Assembly: GCF_012911815.1 (NCBI RefSeq)
Contig: NZ_JAATNW010000007.1
Coordinates: 1-64,000 of the forward strand
DNA length: 64,000 bases
Reading direction: 5' to 3'
Source: Alteromonas ponticola
Lineage (GTDB): Bacteria > Pseudomonadota > Gammaproteobacteria > Enterobacterales > Alteromonadaceae
In this document: positions 60,834-64,000 of the stretch, in pieces
How the letters are laid out: each line of letters begins with the position of its first letter
Numbering within the stretch: the first letter of the stretch is position 1
The notes under the pieces: model-generated
Databases searched by the model: none
Told to the model about the DNA's origin: nothing
The model's input: the letters and a program-made list of their open reading frames with translations, nothing else
Program-made: the position numbers and the translations under genes

Positions 60834-62072
60834 ATGTCATTACCTGCTATTAACCTTGAAAGACTTCGTTCGGACCTGCTCTCTTTATTTGAAATTGGCT
60901 ATGACCCGCAAACAAAAGGCGTTACCCGTTTAGGTTTCACTCCTGCCGATAATGAGGCCAAACAATGGCTGATTAATCGATTTGAAAACGAAGGGTTCTG
61001 CGCACATGTCGACCATGCAGGTAATGTACGTGGTCGCCTGTCTGACGAACCTGTCAGACAGGTGGTGGCAACCGGTTCGCATATTGATACGGTAATTTCT
61101 GGCGGTATGTTTGACGGCACCCTGGGCGTGATTGCAGGTCTGGAAGTGCTGCGGGTGGTAAAGGAAAACAACATTCAATTACAAACGCCGCTAGAGGTTT
61201 TCGCTTTTGCCGAAGAAGAAGGCCGCTTTGGGGGTATGATGGGTGTGCAGGCACTGATTGGTGAACTCACACCTGAATGGATTTTAAAAGCCCATGACGT
61301 TAATGGTGTGATGCTGGAAGATGAGCTTAAAAACTCCGGGCTGGACCCATTAAGCGTGCTGGATGCCCGGGTCGACACGAACTATTTCAAAAGTTTTGTT
61401 GAGTTGCACATTGAACAGGGGCCCGTCCTGGATACGGTAAAAAAACCGATAGGGGTCGTTACTTCCATTTCAGGCGTTTACAAATGGATTGTTCGACTAA
61501 TAGGTAAATCTAATCACGCTGGTACCGCTCCTATGAATATGCGCAGTGATGCGTTTATGGGCCTGGCTAATTTCGCCAATGAAATTCTCCGAATAATTGA
61601 TGAAGAGGGCTCTGACAAAAGCCGTTTAACCGTAGGCAAGGTAGATTTAAAACCGGGCCACGCGCATACCGTACCCGGCGAAGTCGAATTCACTCTGGTG
61701 GGGCGTGATGTTGATGCCGATGTGATGCAGGCGTTAGCGGATAGTTGTCGTAAGGTGCTTTCTGCTATCGCCCGAAAACATAAACTGATGTTTGAATTTG
61801 AACAAATGAGCTGGCTGGACCCTCAACCGATGTCTGACAACATCATCAATTTGATTCAGGCAGAAGCCAAAGGGCTAGACTTACCTTTTGAGGTAATGCC
61901 CAGCGGGGCGGGTCATGATGCACAGCATATGGCAAAAGTGACCGATACGGGTATGATCTTTGTGCCTTCCATTGCCGGGGTAAGCCATGCCCCTGATGAA
62001 TGGACACACTGGCAGGATATTGAAAAAGGTGCCAACCTGCTGTTGCGTACGCTATTAAAATTGGCCAGTTAA
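60834..62072 (+). CDS. M20-family N-carbamoyl amidohydrolase (hydantoinase/carbamoylase type)
   Basis: ATG 60834 is chosen (AGGA seven bases before); a longer frame from 60732 overlaps the promoter. The 412-residue protein has the zinc-ligand motifs of the beta-ureidopropionase/allantoate amidohydrolase branch: GSHIDTV, GMFDGTLGVI, FAEEEGRFGG, ELHIEQGPVL, NHAGTAPM and SGAGHDAQHM. The enzyme releases carbamate (CO2 and ammonia) from an N-carbamoyl amino acid or ureide. It is divergent from the symporter operon and shares its 143-bp promoter region, so the two units are probably coregulated. Confidence 0.88.
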   Translation: MSLPAINLERLRSDLLSLFEIGYDPQTKGVTRLGFTPADNEAKQWLINRFENEGFCAHVDHAGNVRGRLSDEPVRQVVATGSHIDTVISGGMFDGTLGVIAGLEVLRVVKENNIQLQTPLEVFAFAEEEGRFGGMMGVQALIGELTPEWILKAHDVNGVMLEDELKNSGLDPLSVLDARVDTNYFKSFVELHIEQGPVLDTVKKPIGVVTSISGVYKWIVRLIGKSNHAGTAPMNMRSDAFMGLANFANEILRIIDEEGSDKSRLTVGKVDLKPGHAHTVPGEVEFTLVGRDVDADVMQALADSCRKVLSAIARKHKLMFEFEQMSWLDPQPMSDNIINLIQAEAKGLDLPFEVMPSGAGHDAQHMAKVTDTGMIFVPSIAGVSHAPDEWTHWQDIEKGANLLLRTLLKLAS

Positions 62073-62085
62073 TTTTTTTAGCCTA

Positions 62086-63732
62086 TTAATGCTCTCCGTG
62101 TTTGGACACGGGTTTGGTTTCCTCTTCCACCTCGGCCAGATGACTGGCTGGCATGAAGGATTCTGCGCTGGCTTCTTTAACGTGAATGGCAAACGATTTG
62201 GGCACATTATCGCCAAGCAGGCTGCCTTTTCGGATAAGTGGAAAAATTTCGTCATAGCGTTTCACTGTGGATTGGTCAATCCGGCGGAAGATATGCGTAC
62301 GATTAAGCTGATCAACTGACGGATGGCCGGTAGAAGAGAGAATATCCATGAGCGCATGCATTGTGCGTTGGTGAAATTGGTATACGCGCTCAAATTTATC
62401 TTCCACGTTTAACCCCTGCGCCAGCAGCGGATCCTGCGTGGCAACTCCGGAGGGGCAACGGTTAGTGTTGCACGATAATGAATGAATGCACCCCAGTGCC
62501 AACATCATGCCGCGAGCACTATTACAGAGATCAGCACCCAGGCTTAAATTTTTTACTATATCAAATGCGGTAATTATTTTACCCGATGCGATAAGTTTTA
62601 TATCGTTGCGTAAGTTACATCCCACCAGGCAGTCCTCAACAAACGCCAGTGCTTCACGCAGCGGAAAGCCAATCGAATTGGTGTATTCCAGTGGCGCCGC
62701 CCCGGTTCCCCCTTCACCCCCGTCTACAGTAATAAAGTCGGGTTTAATGCCGGATTTATGCATGGCTTTGCAAATTGCAATGAACTCACTTTTACGCCCT
62801 AACGCGAGTTTAATTCCTATAGGCTTGCCGCCTGACAGTTGGCGTAACTTTTTAATAAAGTCTAACAGCTCTAGCGGCGTGGTGAATGCCGAATGGCGCG
62901 CGGGTGAATCTACCTGGGTAAAAGGCTGCACCCCTCTGATTCTGGCGATTTCCGGCGTGTTTTTGTTGGCGGGCAAAATGCCGCCATGACCCGGCTTAGC
63001 GCCTTGTGAAAGCTTTATTTCAATCATTTTGACAGCGGGTAGCCCGGCTTTTTCAGCGAACTGCTCTGCGCAAAACGTACCGTTGTCTTTTCGGCAGCCA
63101 AAATAGCCGGTACCTATCTGCCAGACTAAATCGCCCCCACCGCTTAAATGATAAGGTGATATGCCTCCTTCTCCGGTATTGTGAAAAAAGTTTCCTTTTT
63201 TGGCACCGCGATTTAGCGCCGAAATGGCATTTCTACTTAAACTGCCAAAGCTCATGGCTGAAATATTTAAGATGCTGGCACTGTAGGGTTGTGAGCATTC
63301 TGGCCCCCCTATGGTGACACGAGGATCTTTGTCCATTTCTTCCAACCCCATTGCTGAGAGAGAATGACCAATCCACTCATAACCATCACGATACGTGTCC
63401 ATCTGTGTGCCGAAGGGGACAGTTTCCCGATCCTCCTTAGCGCGCTGGTAGACAATCGAGCGCATCATTCTGCTAATCGGTTTTCCAGAGGTATTATCTT
63501 CAATTAAATATTGCTGAACGTATGGTCGTAGTCCCTCAATTGTCCACCTTACCCGACCGATGAGAGGAAAGTTTCTTAAAACCGTGTGCTCTTTCTGAAA
63601 GCTATCAAAGGTGGCGGTAAGCAACAGGAACCCGGTCAGAAACAATAACATCCAGGCGGGTGGCCATAAGTAGCCAGCACCAATATTGACTACGACAAGT
63701 AAAATAAGAAAAGTGAGAATTCGTAATCGCAC
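62086..63732 (-). CDS. FMN-binding glutamate-synthase-like protein
   Basis: The 548-residue protein starts with two hydrophobic helices (~3-45). The remainder is the FMN domain of glutamate synthase, with KPGHGGILPANKNTPEIARI, ITVDGGEGGTGAAP and an Fe-S-type Cys cluster in SCNTNRCPSGVATQDP. It lacks the glutaminase domain and the small subunit. Such membrane-anchored GltB-like proteins are widespread but poorly characterised. It is convergent with the carbamoylase gene, 13 bases apart. Confidence 0.88.
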   Translation of the reverse strand: MRLRILTFLILLVVVNIGAGYLWPPAWMLLFLTGFLLLTATFDSFQKEHTVLRNFPLIGRVRWTIEGLRPYVQQYLIEDNTSGKPISRMMRSIVYQRAKEDRETVPFGTQMDTYRDGYEWIGHSLSAMGLEEMDKDPRVTIGGPECSQPYSASILNISAMSFGSLSRNAISALNRGAKKGNFFHNTGEGGISPYHLSGGGDLVWQIGTGYFGCRKDNGTFCAEQFAEKAGLPAVKMIEIKLSQGAKPGHGGILPANKNTPEIARIRGVQPFTQVDSPARHSAFTTPLELLDFIKKLRQLSGGKPIGIKLALGRKSEFIAICKAMHKSGIKPDFITVDGGEGGTGAAPLEYTNSIGFPLREALAFVEDCLVGCNLRNDIKLIASGKIITAFDIVKNLSLGADLCNSARGMMLALGCIHSLSCNTNRCPSGVATQDPLLAQGLNVEDKFERVYQFHQRTMHALMDILSSTGHPSVDQLNRTHIFRRIDQSTVKRYDEIFPLIRKGSLLGDNVPKSFAIHVKEASAESFMPASHLAEVEEETKPVSKHGEH

Positions 63733-64000
63733 AGTTCATTCCCGTTAAACATTTTCAATCAGTATGGTACTAATTTCAGGTAAGATCAGCGCAATGCTGC
63801 CTGTCGTCACGCCAAATTTTCACCCTGCTTCCTCTGCACTGGCGCCCTTTCTCGTTACGCGTAACCTTTAAACGCACTGATATTTCAGCTTTTTGCGCGT
63901 TGTGGCGTACTTTTTAACCGAATAACGCTTAGTTTGAAAAAAGTAGTCTAAAGTGGTTTTACATTGGCCGCTAGTTGTCGCATTCTTGGTCCTTTATACT
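63733..64000. other. Right window edge, no gene seen
   Basis: These 268 bp should hold the promoter of the glutamate-synthase-like gene. I see no supportable ORF, RNA gene or repeat. Confidence 0.4.

Overview
This window looks like chromosomal DNA of a marine gammaproteobacterium, most likely of the Alteromonadaceae (Alteromonas/Salinimonas-like). That is inferred from the mix of families (DUF3718 and DUF4785 secreted proteins, SLC5-type symporter operon, ergothioneine genes, 7TMR-DISM diguanylate cyclase), not from a search. An almost canonical gammaproteobacterial dif site (XerC/XerD chromosome-dimer resolution site) lies at 19575-19602, so the window probably spans the replication terminus.

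Layout. (1) 1-1738: the 3' end of a polymorphic-toxin locus. A colicin E3-type rRNase tail is cut short by an in-frame stop, its E3-type immunity gene follows, and then comes an orphan TNT-type toxin tail with its own immunity gene. (2) 1739-4490: a repeat-rich junk zone with a truncated IS3-family element, a REP-associated tyrosine transposase (RAYT), and several copies of a palindromic GACACCCAC...GTGGGTGTC element. (3) 4485-19347: ordinary host genes. These are a PAS hybrid histidine kinase, a diguanylate cyclase, a DsbD-like thiol exporter with a redoxin, a secreted PHB-depolymerase-type esterase, a lipase/DUF4785 pair, pirin, and a PAP2 phosphatase with a second, catalytically stripped paralogue. 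(4) 19575-49124: dif, followed within about 250 bp by a roughly 29-kb A+T-richer island bounded by two 32-bp imperfect direct repeats (19846-19877 and 49093-49124).

The island is a composite defence and mobile-element region. On the minus strand lies a type I restriction-modification operon (hsdM-hsdS-membrane protein-hsdR-HEPN/DUF3644 protein-PD-(D/E)XK nuclease), with a relic of an older hsdR 5' end left behind. Next is a complete Tn7-like transposition operon (tnsA-tnsB-tnsC-tniQ) without any CRISPR array, then small cargo genes including a short phosphatase-like protein, several decayed genes and an IS21 remnant. It ends with mcrBC, an orphan MbcA/ParS-type antitoxin-like gene and a HEPN-LOTUS fusion.

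(5) 49263-64000: host genes again. These are a leucine-rich-repeat lipoprotein, a YihY/BrkB membrane protein, egtB-egtD, dgkA, and a tightly coupled five-gene minus-strand operon (small exported membrane protein, sodium:solute symporter, a 40-residue membrane peptide, carbamoyltransferase, asparagine-synthase-like amidotransferase). A divergent M20 N-carbamoyl amidohydrolase and an FMN-binding glutamate-synthase-like protein follow. The strongest leads for new biology are the expanded type I RM operon, the HEPN-LOTUS protein, the dif-adjacent island boundaries, the RAYT repeat family and the five-gene carbamoyl cluster with its unannotated 40-residue gene.
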